Origin: Clostridium sp. CAG:253
GTDB taxonomy: Bacteria > Bacillota > Clostridia > Lachnospirales > Lachnospiraceae
Direction of reading: 5' to 3'
Assembly: GCA_000436755.1 (NCBI GenBank)
Contig: FR887343.1
Location: forward strand, 51,938-61,004
DNA: 9,067 nt
This document shows, in pieces, positions 1 to 8,670 of the stretch; the first letter of the stretch is position 1, and every line of letters starts with the position of its first letter. Both the position numbers and the translations under genes were made by a program. The notes beneath the pieces are model-generated. The model did no database searches and was not told the DNA's origin. It was given only the letters and a program-made list of their open reading frames with translations.

Positions 1-309
1 TGTATGTACCGCCCCTTTTATTTTGTTGATTCTTCCTTGCCCTATATATTTTGCAATAACAACATTTGCCCCCACTGAAATTCCTATAAAAAGATTTAAC
101 AGCAGATTTATCAAAGCTCCGTTTCCGCCAACTGCCGCCTGCGCCGTACTGCTCGCAAACCTTCCGACTACCGCCACATCAACAGCATTAAACATCTGCT
201 GCAAAATACTGCTAAGCGCAATAGGTATTGCAAAAACAAGTATTTTATCAATAAGACTGCCGTTAAGCATATCTATCTGTTTACTCTTTCCGACTTTAAC
301 ATTGCTCAT
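1..309 (-). CDS. MATE-family efflux transporter, N-terminal part (runs off the left edge)
   Basis: Only the first 103 codons are in the window. After a short polar N-terminus (MSNVKVGKSKQID) comes the MLNGSLIDKILVFAIPIALS segment, then an LQQMFNAVDVAVVGRFASS stretch, an AAVGGNGALINLL stretch and a hydrophobic segment ending in SVGANVVIAKYIGQG. This order of motifs is typical of the first two membrane helices of MATE (multidrug and toxic compound extrusion) transporters, which export cationic compounds across the inner membrane in exchange for Na+ or H+. The substrate cannot be inferred. The start has an AAAGGA ribosome site (321-326) about 11 bases upstream, a rather long spacing. A second in-frame Met at codon 14 has no better site. 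The gene lies downstream of eno in the same direction but behind a terminator, so it is probably transcribed separately. No promoter could be fixed with confidence in the short AT-rich gap. Confidence 0.88.
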   Translation of the reverse strand, partial: MSNVKVGKSKQIDMLNGSLIDKILVFAIPIALSSILQQMFNAVDVAVVGRFASSTAQAAVGGNGALINLLLNLFIGISVGANVVIAKYIGQGRINKIKGAVHT

Positions 310-365
310 TTTTATCAAAATCCTTTCAAAAATATATAAAATCAATGTTTTTATAATGTTTTAAC

Positions 366-400
366 GAAAAACAAGAGCAAAAATTATATTTTTGCCCTTG
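366..400 (-). terminator. Intrinsic terminator of eno
   Basis: A 13-base-pair stem (372-384 with 388-400) closes a 3-base loop. In the minus-strand transcript the single non-Watson-Crick position (376/396) becomes a U-G wobble, so the stem is continuous. It is followed by five Ts (371-367) in the minus direction. It sits 55 bases past the eno stop codon and before the MATE gene start, separating the two transcripts. Confidence 0.85.
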
Positions 401-454
401 CATATATTATTACTTTTATTTTGTTTTTTCAAGAGTAGATTTTTAAATGATGAA

Positions 455-1871
<1,417 letters not shown>

Positions 1872-1982
1872 TTTTCTCATAAATCAATATTTGCTAATGA
1901 TAAGATTTCCCATTTTGATTAAATCAATTCATATATCTCAAACAACCAAAACCAAAATAATTCAATTTTTTTATATGACACT

Positions 1983-1998
1983 ATTGAATACTTTCAAT
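1983..1998. promoter_or_regulatory. Inverted repeat over the pyrB -35 box, candidate operator
   Basis: ATTGAA-TACT-TTCAAT is a perfect 6-base inverted repeat, followed at once by a further ATTG (2000-2003) that forms CAAT-C-ATTG with its right arm. The repeat overlaps the -35 hexamer of the pyrB promoter, where a bound protein would block RNA polymerase. No known operator consensus is recognised, and short AT-rich palindromes arise easily by chance. Confidence 0.3.
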
Positions 1999-2012
1999 CA
2001 TTGTAGTAAAAT
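1984..2012 (+). promoter_or_regulatory. Sigma-A-type promoter of pyrBI
   Basis: TTGAAT (1984-1989), a 17-base spacer and TAAAAT (2007-2012) make a good vegetative promoter. Transcription would begin near the A-run at 2016-2020, leaving a leader of about 22 bases that contains only the AGGGGG ribosome site (2031-2036), 5 bases before the ATG. The leader is too short for a PyrR-type attenuator or other terminator/antiterminator switch, so control by pyrimidines, if any, must act at initiation, on translation, or allosterically through PyrI. Confidence 0.75.
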
Positions 2013-2041
2013 TAGAAAAATACATTTTATAGGGGGTAACC

Positions 2042-2965
2042 ATGAGACATTTAATAAGTCCACTTGATTTATCTATTGAAGAATTAAATGAAATTCTATC
2101 CTTAGGACATGCTATTATGCAGAATCCTGAAAAGTATTCCCATGTATGCGATGGAAAAAAATTAGCTACATTATTTTATGAACCAAGTACAAGAACACGT
2201 CTTAGTTTTGAAGCTGCAATGCTTAATCTCGGCGGTAAGGTACTTGGTTTTTCTTCGGCTGATTCGAGTTCGGCATCAAAAGGAGAAAGCGTTGCAGATA
2301 CTATAAGAGTTATCTCTTCATATGCAGACATATGCGCTATGCGCCATCCTAAAGAAGGTGCTCCGACAGTTGCATCTATGTATTCTGAAATTCCTGTTAT
2401 AAATGCAGGTGACGGCGGTCACAACCACCCAACACAGACTCTTACAGACCTTTTGACCATAAAAACACTTAAAGGCCGTCTTGACAATATGACCATCGGA
2501 ATGTGTGGAGATTTAAAATTTGGCCGTACAGTACACTCTCTTATCAATGCAATGGTAAGATACGAAAATGTGCGTTTTATTCTTATATCACCAAATGAAC
2601 TTAAAATACCTGACTATCTCAGACAGGAAGTTCTCGACGCAAAAAATATTGAATATGTCGAGACAAATGAACTTGAAAAATATATGCCTGAGCTTGATAT
2701 CCTGTACATGACAAGAGTTCAGCGCGAACGCTTCTTTAACGAGGAGGATTACATACGATTAAAAGACAGTTTTATACTTGACAGTGAGAAAATGAAACTT
2801 GCAAGAGACGATATGTATGTTCTCCATCCTCTTCCTCGTGTAAACGAAATTTCAACGGATGTAGATAACGACCCGAGAGCCGTCTACTTTAAACAAGTTA
2901 AATTTGGAGTTTATGTAAGAATGGCACTTATCATAACATTGCTCGGACTCAAAGATAAGTGTTAA
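2042..2965 (+). CDS. pyrB: Aspartate carbamoyltransferase, catalytic subunit
   Basis: The product (307 residues, normal for the family) joins carbamoyl phosphate and L-aspartate to give N-carbamoyl-aspartate, the committed step of pyrimidine synthesis. Visible landmarks: carbamoyl-phosphate loop EPSTRTR (47-53), K80 in the mobile SSASKGES loop contributed by the neighbouring chain, R101 in [13 protein letters not shown] (129-137) with H129 and Q132, R162 in [15 protein letters not shown] (225-231) for aspartate binding, and HPLPRV (262-267). All active-site residues expected from the E. coli enzyme are there. The ribosome site AGGGGG is strong and well placed. pyrI follows 81 bases downstream on the same strand, so this is the regulated heteromeric class of the enzyme. 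The other pyrimidine genes are not next to it, unlike the large Bacillus pyr operon. Between pyrB and pyrI is an AT-only 14-base palindrome (3004-3017) without clear terminator character. Confidence 0.98.
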   Translation: MRHLISPLDLSIEELNEILSLGHAIMQNPEKYSHVCDGKKLATLFYEPSTRTRLSFEAAMLNLGGKVLGFSSADSSSASKGESVADTIRVISSYADICAMRHPKEGAPTVASMYSEIPVINAGDGGHNHPTQTLTDLLTIKTLKGRLDNMTIGMCGDLKFGRTVHSLINAMVRYENVRFILISPNELKIPDYLRQEVLDAKNIEYVETNELEKYMPELDILYMTRVQRERFFNEEDYIRLKDSFILDSEKMKLARDDMYVLHPLPRVNEISTDVDNDPRAVYFKQVKFGVYVRMALIITLLGLKDKC

Positions 2966-3046
2966 TGCACCACTCCATTCGTTTTCAATAAGATTTATAA
3001 TTTATATTTTAAAATATGTTCTTAACAAAGAAAGGGGAGTCATAAC

Positions 3047-3472
3047 ATGCTTAATATAAGCGGTTTAAGCGAAGGAATCGTAATCGACCATATTCAGGCG
3101 GGCGGAGCCATGAAGATATACGAATATCTTAATCTTGAAAAGATGGACTGTCAGGTAGCCATAATAAAGAATGCTAAAAGCAGTAAAATGGGCAGAAAAG
3201 ACATCATAAAAATAGAAGGTAATCTTGATGTAGATTTAAATGTATTGGGAGTTCTTGACCACAAGATAACAATCAACTTTATAAAAGACAACAGAATCGT
3301 CGGAAAACATACACTTGAATTACCTGAAACCGTAACAAACATAATCAAGTGCAAAAACCCACGCTGTATAACATCCATAGAGCAGGAACTTCCTCACAAA
3401 TTTAAGCTCACCAACCGTGAACACAGAATATACAGATGTGTTTACTGCGAATCAAAATTTAAGGGAAACTGA
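3047..3472 (+). CDS. pyrI: Aspartate carbamoyltransferase, regulatory subunit
   Basis: The 141-residue chain binds effector nucleotides and holds the catalytic trimers together. The N-terminal allosteric domain shows GIVIDHI (10-16), matching the E. coli segment with its nucleotide-contacting Asp and His, and MGRKDIIKIEG (48-58). The C-terminal zinc domain has four cysteines as C102-x4-C107 and C131-x2-C134, the structural Zn2+ site that contacts PyrB. It is slightly shorter than the E. coli chain at both ends. A strong GGGGAG site (3034-3039) lies 7 bases before the ATG, so it is efficiently translated by itself from the pyrB transcript. In the enteric enzyme CTP and UTP inhibit and ATP activates; whether this holds here cannot be read from sequence. 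Confidence 0.97.
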   Translation: MLNISGLSEGIVIDHIQAGGAMKIYEYLNLEKMDCQVAIIKNAKSSKMGRKDIIKIEGNLDVDLNVLGVLDHKITINFIKDNRIVGKHTLELPETVTNIIKCKNPRCITSIEQELPHKFKLTNREHRIYRCVYCESKFKGN

Positions 3473-3558
3473 TTTTTATAACTTATAATCAGTACATTTG
3501 CTTGCAGCATTATATTTATTTCATGGCAGATAATTTATGTGTCAATATTTTGTAAACA

Positions 3559-3609
3559 AAAAACTCAAAACATCATTACCTGTATCGGTAAACATTGTTT
3601 TGAGTTTTT
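3559..3609. terminator. Bidirectional terminator between pyrI and the fhs block
   Basis: A 14-base-pair stem (3559-3572 with 3596-3609) built on CTCAAAACA/TGTTTTGAG has flanking A-run and T-run, so it ends with Ts in both directions. The 23-base interior carries a second small hairpin, TTACC/GGTAA with a 6-base loop (3576-3591). It lies 87 bases after the pyrI stop and 33 bases after the stop of the converging minus-strand gene. Bases 3473-3558 hold nothing else that I recognise. Confidence 0.9.
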
Positions 3610-3641
3610 ATTTTTAAGTTTTTTAGTCTGTATTTCTTCTT

Positions 3642-4976
3642 TTACTTTGTTCTGTATTTTTTATCAACTGTAGTAGATTTTGCCTTAGGAAAATACTTTC
3701 TAAGCCATGTATGATCCTTTGACATATACGCATCCGTCTTTAAAAAGTATGTCTTATATACATGAGTATTATTGAAACTCCAATTTACAATAGGGTCATC
3801 AAATGTACAGTCAACATGATACCATTTATTTTTTATCTTAACTAGGTTCCATGCATGCTGCCCTCCCGTGACCATCATACACGGAATATTATAATGCTCC
3901 ATTATCATCATAAACGCTTTTGAATATCCGTCACACACTGCTATTCCATACTTTAACGCTCCCCTAGCGGTATGGCTTACCCACGGAACATCACCTTTAG
4001 TATATAATCTCTTATCATATTTGACGTTTTGTATAAGCCATTTATGCGCAGCCGCTATCTTTTCGTAATCGCTCATACTATCTTTGACATATTGGCTGTA
4101 TATAACACGCAGCATCGAATTTACAGTCTTTGTCTTTACCGTTATGCTGCATTTATATGACTTTGTACCACATACTGCCGTAATCGTAGCCTTGCCATTT
4201 TTTTTTGCTGTAATCTTTCCCTTGCTGTTTACACTGACAATCGATGAATGATTGCTTTTCCACTTAGGTTTTTGCGGTGAATTATACAGGTAAAGCTGAA
4301 TTTTTTCTTTTATAATCATTTTTCTGCTTTTACTTGAAAGCTTTGCAGACTTTGTCGTTGTCGTCATAATGCCGTATTTCTTAGCAAACTTGGCAGCATA
4401 TGAACTTTTTGGTGCAACTACTGTAAGTATGTTTTTGTTGCAGCCCTCAAATGCTGATGAAGCGATTACTTTGACTGCTTTTGATACACTTATCTGATAC
4501 AAACTTGTACATGATGCAAATGCATCATATCCTATCTGAGTGCATGACACAGGTATGGAAATTGCTTTCAACAACTTGCAATTGCTGAAACATGTTATAG
4601 GGATTGAAGTAAGTTTTGCTGAAAGTCGTACATTTTTTAACTTCGTGCAATAGCCAAATGCATTGTCTCCCAATGTTTTTACCGTATCCGGAATATACAC
4701 ATCAGTAATATCCTTATTGCTAAATGCGTTGGTAAGTACTGATACTACTTCCCCTCCGTTAAAATAACTTGGAATTGTCACCGACATATCTGTTCCATTG
4801 TAAGCCGCAACGTTATATGTTCCATTTGCCACATTTTCAGTATAATAAAAACCTGACTCATCATTGAACACACTCTGTGCCGAGGTGTTTTTTGTATTGC
4901 CACACAAAACAAAAGCAAATGCTATCACAAGCATACACAATATGCTTTTTTTGTGAATATAGTCAAAAATCATCAT
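3642..4976 (-). CDS. Secreted leucine-rich-repeat / Ig-like / transglutaminase-like protein
   Basis: The 444-residue product appears to be an exported multidomain protein. A signal peptide covers about 1-33: basic HKK, hydrophobic [15 protein letters not shown], probable cleavage after TSA. BspA-type leucine-rich repeats (LRR_5) occupy about 55-190, with repeating AF-x-x-C and L-x-x-I-x-I-P elements. A bacterial Ig-like (Big_2) domain lies at about 208-281, with the [19 protein letters not shown] signature. A transglutaminase-like (papain-fold) domain at about 295-430 carries a complete triad: C348 in [11 protein letters not shown]374 in GGQHAWN and D389 in [10 protein letters not shown]. Such domains in bacteria are usually proteases or peptide-modifying enzymes; the target is unknown. 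No LPxTG anchor or C-terminal membrane helix is seen, so it is released or held non-covalently. The start overlaps the fhs stop as ATGA. ATGATG gives two tandem starts (4976 and 4973), with AGGA (4982-4985) 5 or 8 bases away; the second is equally plausible. Confidence 0.9.
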   Translation of the reverse strand: MMIFDYIHKKSILCMLVIAFAFVLCGNTKNTSAQSVFNDESGFYYTENVANGTYNVAAYNGTDMSVTIPSYFNGGEVVSVLTNAFSNKDITDVYIPDTVKTLGDNAFGYCTKLKNVRLSAKLTSIPITCFSNCKLLKAISIPVSCTQIGYDAFASCTSLYQISVSKAVKVIASSAFEGCNKNILTVVAPKSSYAAKFAKKYGIMTTTTKSAKLSSKSRKMIIKEKIQLYLYNSPQKPKWKSNHSSIVSVNSKGKITAKKNGKATITAVCGTKSYKCSITVKTKTVNSMLRVIYSQYVKDSMSDYEKIAAAHKWLIQNVKYDKRLYTKGDVPWVSHTARGALKYGIAVCDGYSKAFMMIMEHYNIPCMMVTGGQHAWNLVKIKNKWYHVDCTFDDPIVNWSFNNTHVYKTYFLKTDAYMSKDHTWLRKYFPKAKSTTVDKKYRTK

Positions 4977-6643
4977 GATAATCCTACGATAACTCCATCA
5001 TCATTTACGTCAATTCTCTCAGCAGCAGGATGAAGCGGAAGTCCCGGCATTGTCATTACTGTTCCTGTGATAGCAACTACAAATCCTGCACCGGCAGAGA
5101 CATAAACTTCTCTTATATTTATATTAAAGTTTTCAGGTCTTCCAAGTTTCTTTGCATCATCTGACAATGAATACTGGTTCTTTGCCATACAGATAGGTGT
5201 ATTTCCATAACCGAGTTCTTCAAGTCTGTCAATTGCCTTAGAAGCTGCCGCATCATATGTAACACTGGCTGCACCGTAAATTTCCTTTGCAATAGTCTCA
5301 ATTTTTTCTCTGATTGAAAGATTTGTATCATAAAGTGGCTTAAAGTGGCTTTCCTTTGTCTCAAGTGTATTGATAATCTTTTTGCAGAGTTCAATTCCGC
5401 CTTCGCCACCTTTTTCCCAGACCTCTGAAAGTGCGAAATCGCAATTTCTTTCCTCACAGAAATTCTTGACATACTCAAGTTCTGCCTCTGAATCTGTCAC
5501 AAATCTGTTGAGTGTAACTACACAAGGCACACCAAACTTAGCAACATTCTCAATATGTTTTTCAAGATTTACAATACCTTTCTTTAAAGCATCAAGATTT
5601 TCTTCAGAAAGTTTGTCCTTTGGAACACCACCATTGTATTTTAATGCTCTTACTGTTGCGACAAGTACAACTGCGTCCGGTTTTAAACCTGCCATGCGGC
5701 ATTTAATATCAAAGAATTTCTCTGCTCCGAGATCTGCTCCAAAACCTGCCTCTGTAATAGTATAATCAGCAAGTTTGAGTGATGTCTTTGTAGCTCGTAC
5801 ACTGTTACATCCGTGTGCGATATTTGCAAAAGGACCACCATGTACAAATGCCGGTGTGCGCTCTAATGTCTGAACCATATTTGGTTTGATTGCATCTTTC
5901 AAAAGTGCTGCCATTGCACCAACCGCATTTAACTCAGCCGCTGTAACAGGCTTTCCCTCATAGTTGTATGCAACAATCATTCTTCCGAGTCTTTCCTTTA
6001 AGTCTTTCATGTTGTCGGCAAGACAAAGTATAGCCATAATCTCAGATGCAACAGAGATTATGAAATGATCCTCTCTGACAACACCGTCAACCGGTCTGCC
6101 AAGTCCTACAACAATATTTCTGAGAACTCGGTCATTCATGTCCATACAGCGTTTCCATACAATCTGGTTTGTATCAATACCAAGCTTATTTCCCTGCTTG
6201 ATATGGTTGTCAAGCATAGCTGCCAACAGATTGTTTGCTGAAGTAATCGCATGAAAATCTCCAGTGAAATGAAGATTTAAGTCTTCCATAGGAACAACCT
6301 GTGCATATCCGCCGCCTGCTGCGCCGCCCTTTATACCAAAACAAGGTCCAAGTGATGGCTCACGAAGTGCAATAGCTGCTTTCTTTCCGAGTTTTGCCAT
6401 CGCCTGTCCTATACCTACAGATGTAGTTGTCTTTCCCTCACCTGCCGGTGTCGGATTTATGGCTGTAACAAGAATAAGTTTTCCGTCTTTTCTGTCTTTT
6501 ACCTGTTCCCAAAGCTCATCCGTAAGTTTTGCTTTATATTTTCCGTAAAGTTCCAAATCATCCTCTGTAATATCAAGCTGTTTTGCAACCTCACGAATAT
6601 GAATCATTTCTGCTTCCTGTGCTATTTCGATGTCACTCTTCAT
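4973..6643 (-). CDS. fhs: Formate--tetrahydrofolate ligase (10-formyl-THF synthetase)
   Basis: The 556-residue enzyme (usual family length) makes 10-formyltetrahydrofolate from formate, THF and ATP. It feeds one-carbon units to purine and fMet-tRNA synthesis and, in acetogens, the methyl branch of the Wood-Ljungdahl pathway. The start [11 protein letters not shown] and the ELYGKYKAK segment are typical of clostridial Fhs. The nucleotide loop TPAGEGKTT is at 65-73, and [18 protein letters not shown] (95-112) followed by the HFTGDFHAI segment is diagnostic. The ribosome site AGAGG (6650-6654) lies 6 bases before the ATG, inside the last codons of the upstream ATP-grasp gene. The ATG overlaps that gene's stop by ATGA, and its own stop overlaps the downstream secreted-protein gene the same way. 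The usual folate neighbours (folD, fchA) are absent from this window. There is no space upstream for a ZTP riboswitch or separate promoter, so it depends on the operon transcript or on a promoter inside the upstream gene. Confidence 0.98.
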   Translation of the reverse strand: MKSDIEIAQEAEMIHIREVAKQLDITEDDLELYGKYKAKLTDELWEQVKDRKDGKLILVTAINPTPAGEGKTTTSVGIGQAMAKLGKKAAIALREPSLGPCFGIKGGAAGGGYAQVVPMEDLNLHFTGDFHAITSANNLLAAMLDNHIKQGNKLGIDTNQIVWKRCMDMNDRVLRNIVVGLGRPVDGVVREDHFIISVASEIMAILCLADNMKDLKERLGRMIVAYNYEGKPVTAAELNAVGAMAALLKDAIKPNMVQTLERTPAFVHGGPFANIAHGCNSVRATKTSLKLADYTITEAGFGADLGAEKFFDIKCRMAGLKPDAVVLVATVRALKYNGGVPKDKLSEENLDALKKGIVNLEKHIENVAKFGVPCVVTLNRFVTDSEAELEYVKNFCEERNCDFALSEVWEKGGEGGIELCKKIINTLETKESHFKPLYDTNLSIREKIETIAKEIYGAASVTYDAAASKAIDRLEELGYGNTPICMAKNQYSLSDDAKKLGRPENFNINIREVYVSAGAGFVVAITGTVMTMPGLPLHPAAERIDVNDDGVIVGLS

Positions 6644-7566
6644 ACTGTACCTCTTTCCTGCAATTTCGCAATTTGTTCTACATATTTTCTTACTATATCA
6701 TGTTTTGAGCAATTATACAACATTCTTGAACCAACCATCTCCTCAAGCTCATTAAAAATCAGATTGCCATCTCTTGTCAGAATAAAGTCTATTCCAGCCA
6801 TAGAAAGCTGCCCTGCTCCAAATGCTTCTATAAACTTCTCTATGAATTTTTTCTGCTCTTCATCCAGGAAATATTCCTCTACACTTCCCCCGAGAGAAAA
6901 ATTTGATTTAAACCCATCATTCCCATGCCTTAAAACGGCTGCATATATTTTTCCAAAAACAATATAGACCCTGATATCATTACTGTCACTGTCTATACGC
7001 TTTTGTAACACACAGTCATGCCCTTGTAGTGATTTATATATATTATTTTTTGCATTATCTCTGTTTTTTCTATATGAACCAAGTTTCGTGCCATCATCAT
7101 TTAATGAAAAAACCTGGCTTCCGCCATGACCGTCAACCGACTTTATCACATAATCTTTTCCAATATAATCATTTAAAACATTATTTAAATCGTCTGCTTT
7201 GACCAAGACAGTGTGTGCTATCCATTCGCCCTGTGGCTCATTTTTATTTTTCTCAAAATACTCTTTCAGACAACAATATGTTTTATATTTGTTGTTGCCA
7301 AGCTCCGTAATTTTTGATGAATGAAATACTTTTACGTTTATCTTTTCAAATCTCAGACTAAGCTTATACTCTCTTGTTCTGTTTATAACAAAAAAAATCT
7401 TTTTGAATTTATTTTCAAAAGAACTTTCAGACATAAGATTAACTTTCTCAAAAGAAATATATTCAATAGCAATATCATATTTTCTGCACTCTGACTTTAA
7501 CATATCTATAAAACCACTGTTTTTCTTTGCTTCCTCGTCATAATAAATTATATATGCAATATTCAT
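6640..7566 (-). CDS. ATP-grasp domain protein, divergent RimK-like
   Basis: This 308-residue soluble protein has an ATP-grasp fold in its C-terminal two thirds. Its N-terminal ~95 residues form a poorly conserved pre-ATP-grasp region. Recognisable parts: [14 protein letters not shown] (140-153), with K142 and a glycine-rich loop for ATP; VLQKRI (186-191); [20 protein letters not shown] (196-215), the D-x-R strand of RimK-like ligases; SNFSLGG (221-227); and [20 protein letters not shown] (257-276), with metal-binding D260 and E273. RimK ligases normally end this motif as E-x-N; here it is E-L-E followed by MVGSRMLY, so it belongs to another subgroup. The reaction is probably ATP-driven formation of an amide or peptide bond through an acyl-phosphate. 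The substrate is unknown. GGAG (7572-7575) lies 5 bases before the ATG. The gene follows another ATP-grasp gene by 40 bases and overlaps fhs by 4 bases. Confidence 0.87.
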   Translation of the reverse strand: MNIAYIIYYDEEAKKNSGFIDMLKSECRKYDIAIEYISFEKVNLMSESSFENKFKKIFFVINRTREYKLSLRFEKINVKVFHSSKITELGNNKYKTYCCLKEYFEKNKNEPQGEWIAHTVLVKADDLNNVLNDYIGKDYVIKSVDGHGGSQVFSLNDDGTKLGSYRKNRDNAKNNIYKSLQGHDCVLQKRIDSDSNDIRVYIVFGKIYAAVLRHGNDGFKSNFSLGGSVEEYFLDEEQKKFIEKFIEAFGAGQLSMAGIDFILTRDGNLIFNELEEMVGSRMLYNCSKHDIVRKYVEQIAKLQERGTV

Positions 7567-7606
7567 TTTTTCTCCGTTTTCTTTTTAACTGCTGCGTTTC
7601 ATCTCT

Positions 7607-8560
7607 CTACTGTCTTTTTACTATATAATCCATAATCTCGTCTGCAACATTTACACCAGTGCAGTCAAAAATATTTTTAAAATGGGCGTTTGAATTCACT
7701 TCACATACCATATCTGCCGGTTTATTTTTTCCACTTGAAAACAAGAGATCAACACCCGCAAAGTCAAGTTCCAGAGCCTTTACGGTATTCACGGCAAGCT
7801 TTATCTCTGCCGCATCAGGTTCATACTTTCTCATTTTTCCGCCATGCGTGATATTTGCCCTAAAATCGCCGTCATCCGTATAGCGGTACATAGCAGCCAC
7901 AACCTCATCACCTACAACCTGAAGTCTTACGTCAAAACCACTACTTTCCTTTATATATTTTTGAAAAAGCATTGGTTTTCCGCCTATATCTTTGACAGTT
8001 TTCTCAAGCTCTTCCCTGTCATGTACCATATACACCTGCATTCCAAAAGAACCGAAACACTCCTTTACAACAAGCGGAAATCCAAACTCCGAAATTACCC
8101 TGTCGAGAAAATCAAAACTTGTGTATCCTATATTTTCATAAGTCATCGGAGCAACTACAGTAGGTATCATTTTTATCTGCTCACTGCCATCATGACTGTC
8201 ATTCCATCTCCATATTTTTTCATAGGTTGCTGACTTGTCATCACAATCAGCTATCGCCTGAATATTATTGTAAATTGGAATGTCTGCCTTAAAACATATA
8301 TCAGAAAATCTTTTTCCAAGTCTTATATCTTTGTCCCAAAAAAGAATGAAATCATATTCCAAAAGAGTCTTTTCAAAACTTTCGTCTAAAGAAGATGCAT
8401 ATGAACATAAAATTTTTGAATTCCCCTCACATTCCAAGGATATACCATGCTTTTCAGCGGCAGCCCTTAGCCATTTATAATGCAGATTAAACTTGTCGCT
8501 GTGCAAAAAATCATTGTATACAAGTAGTGCTTTATTTTTAATATTATTTTTTACGTTCAT
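7607..8560 (-). CDS. RimK-type ATP-grasp ligase (putative alpha-L-glutamate ligase family)
   Basis: The 317-residue product resembles E. coli RimK through its whole ATP-grasp domain. Landmarks: PLVVKECFGSFGMQV (162-176) with ATP-binding K166, LFQKYIKESSGFDVR (198-212), VVGDEVVAAMYR (215-226), GDFRANITHGG (231-241), AGVDLL (268-273) with metal ligand D271, and CEVNSNAHF (286-294) with E287 and N289, then a TGVNVADEI segment matching the RimK C-terminus. All ATP and Mg2+ residues are present, so it should be active. RimK relatives add glutamate to protein tails, cofactors (F420, methanopterin) or amino-acid carrier proteins. The N-terminal ~100 residues (LLVYNDFLHSDKFNLHYKWL) are not those of RimK, so the acceptor should not be assumed. 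GAGGA (8566-8570) sits 5 bases before the ATG. It is probably the first gene of the four-gene block, with no convincing promoter in the 103-base gap after ftsK. Confidence 0.9.
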   Translation of the reverse strand: MNVKNNIKNKALLVYNDFLHSDKFNLHYKWLRAAAEKHGISLECEGNSKILCSYASSLDESFEKTLLEYDFILFWDKDIRLGKRFSDICFKADIPIYNNIQAIADCDDKSATYEKIWRWNDSHDGSEQIKMIPTVVAPMTYENIGYTSFDFLDRVISEFGFPLVVKECFGSFGMQVYMVHDREELEKTVKDIGGKPMLFQKYIKESSGFDVRLQVVGDEVVAAMYRYTDDGDFRANITHGGKMRKYEPDAAEIKLAVNTVKALELDFAGVDLLFSSGKNKPADMVCEVNSNAHFKNIFDCTGVNVADEIMDYIVKRQ

Positions 8561-8576
8561 AGTTTTCCTCTTTTCT

Positions 8577-8599
8577 CTTTCAAGGCTGTTTATTGAAAG
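8577..8599. repeat. Short inverted repeat just upstream of the RimK-type gene
   Basis: CTTTCAA and TTGAAAG form a perfect 7-base stem around a 9-base loop. In the minus-strand transcript it would fold about 7 bases before the GAGGA ribosome site of the RimK-type gene. It has no T-run after it on that strand, so it does not look like the ftsK terminator. On the plus strand six Ts follow it (8600-8605), but there is no plus-strand gene to end. Confidence 0.35.
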
Positions 8600-8616
8600 T
8601 TTTTTATAACACTTAA

Positions 8617-8670
8617 TTCAAGATAATTTACTGCGTTATTTACAATACTCAGTTCATGATAATTTATTGC
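8617..8670. repeat. Imperfect direct repeat at the 3' end of ftsK
   Basis: Two 18-base copies, TTCAAGATAATTTACTGC (8617-8634) and TTCATGATAATTTATTGC (8653-8670), match at 16 of 18 positions and are offset by 36 bases. The right copy includes the ftsK stop codon (8664-8666) and the codon before it. The left copy is in the gap, so it looks like a small tandem duplication of the gene end that has since diverged. No function is evident. Confidence 0.5.

Noticed and set aside
2013..2041. PyrR-type attenuator or UTP-dependent slippage control in the pyrB leader
   Set aside because: The leader is too short for alternative hairpins, and the run at the probable start is A, not the T-run used in enteric pyrBI.
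3004..3017. AT-only palindrome between pyrB and pyrI as a terminator
   Set aside because: It has no GC pairs and no loop; pyrI immediately follows with a strong ribosome site, and the real terminator is after pyrI.
4895..4925. A lipoprotein signal (FVLCGN) in the secreted transglutaminase-like protein
   Set aside because: The residue before the Cys is Leu, not Gly, Ala or Ser, so it does not fit a lipobox; a standard signal peptide cleaved after TSA fits better.
5119..5765. Open frames overlapping fhs (5119-5478 minus, 5370-5765 plus)
   Set aside because: They are shadows of a well-conserved gene whose own frame is intact throughout.
6644..6700. A ZTP or other folate riboswitch upstream of fhs
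   Set aside because: The upstream bases are coding sequence of the ATP-grasp gene that overlaps the fhs start; no riboswitch-like fold was seen.
7659..8480. Plus-strand open frames opposite the RimK-type ligase
   Set aside because: They have no ribosome sites and no recognisable protein features, and the minus-strand frame has a full set of family motifs.
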